The position numbers were made by a program, and so were the translations under genes. Below the pieces are notes generated by a model, which was given only the letters and a program-made list of their open reading frames with translations, was not told the DNA's origin and searched no databases. From positions 1 to 6,218 of the forward strand of contig JABCSP010000134.1 of assembly GCA_018238825.1 (NCBI GenBank): a stretch of DNA of 6,218 nucleotides, read 5' to 3'. The stretch is from Candidatus Thorarchaeota archaeon. Lineage in GTDB: Archaea > Asgardarchaeota > Thorarchaeia > Thorarchaeales > Thorarchaeaceae. Of this stretch, positions 6,102 to 6,218 are shown one piece after another (within the stretch, counting starts at the first letter, position 1; the number at the start of each line of letters is the position of its first letter).

Positions 6102-6109
6102 TTATCTTA
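6102..6109 (-). promoter_or_regulatory. Possible TATA-like element for the three-gene minus-strand cluster
   Basis: TAAGATAA on the minus strand, centred about 26 bases upstream of the ATG at 6079. This spacing would put the transcription start at or near that ATG. It overlaps the spacer between the ribosome site and start codon of the divergent plus-strand gene, so the two units are packed tightly. Confidence 0.3.
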
Positions 6110-6218
6110 TGAAAATCAGTGACGAGAAGTATCAAGTATCTATGCACAATGTGAGAAGTTCAACACCAGACCTTAGAATTGGAAAAAGCGGGTTATGGTA
6201 ATCTCAAAACGCCAAATT
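6109..6218 (+). pseudogene. Possible YhbY/CRM-domain RNA-binding protein start, frame broken at 6199-6201 (3' partial)
   Basis: ATG at 6109-6111 is preceded by GGTGGA (6095-6100) with an 8-base spacer, a strong ribosome site. The frame encodes 30 residues and ends at TAA 6199-6201. The segment TPDLRIGKSGL (residues 19-29) resembles the conserved P-x(4)-G-x-x-G-L core of YhbY-like CRM domains. As I recall the bacterial YhbY sequence, P20, G25, G28 and L29 fall at the same positions counted from the Met. CRM proteins bind RNA and are linked to ribosome assembly. A full protein would be about 85-100 aa, so an in-frame stop here means a frameshift, a decayed copy, or a false match. The +1 frame from 6195 stays open to the window edge (MVISKRQI) and looks like plausible CRM continuation. 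The homology is from memory and the window ends too soon to decide. Confidence 0.35.

Overview
The window looks like chromosomal DNA from an archaeon. The strongest evidence is the Lsm (Sm-like) protein at 2012-2446, which has an archaeal-type C-terminal extension. Supporting signs are TATA-like elements about 25-60 bases upstream of gene starts, Shine-Dalgarno sites of the GAGG/GGTGA type, and a Thr/Gly-rich linker plus C-terminal membrane anchor at the left edge. The moderately AT-rich composition and the many multi-pass membrane proteins of unknown family would fit an Asgard archaeon (Thorarchaeia-like), but that placement is a guess. I see no tRNA, rRNA, CRISPR array, insertion sequence or replication origin.

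Layout, left to right. (1) The 3' end of a plus-strand gene for a membrane-anchored surface protein (2-130) is followed by a hairpin at 146-178. (2) A minus-strand pair reads from a CPBP-family intramembrane protease (918-1841) into a 7-TM protein of unknown function (207-896), with 21 bases between them. (3) The divergent lsm-like gene (2012-2446) has its own TATA-like box and Shine-Dalgarno site. (4) A minus-strand cluster reads from a 57-aa ORF (5906-6079), to a 209-aa protein with two TM segments (5273-5902), to a 907-aa protein (2512-5235). The first two are 3 bases apart and the last two 37 bases apart. (5) At the right edge a divergent plus-strand start at 6109 has a good ribosome-binding site. 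Its first 29 residues resemble the start of a YhbY/CRM-domain RNA-binding protein, but the frame stops at 6201.

The most notable gene encodes the 907-aa protein. It combines three helix-turn-helix units sharing a K-[S/A]-x-P signature with a two-motif LAGLIDADG domain that keeps an acidic residue in each motif. It lies in neither an intein nor a recognisable intron, and it forms a tight cluster with a small membrane protein. It could be a free-standing homing endonuclease or a DNA-binding regulator derived from one, similar in principle to bacterial WhiA. Its translation start is also unusual: there is no ATG or GTG at the 5' end, two candidate TTG codons, and a mini-ORF whose stop overlaps one of them as TTGA.

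Apart from the protease and Lsm, functions cannot be given from sequence alone. The two minus-strand clusters and the lsm-like gene look like separate transcription units, and nothing here joins them into one pathway.
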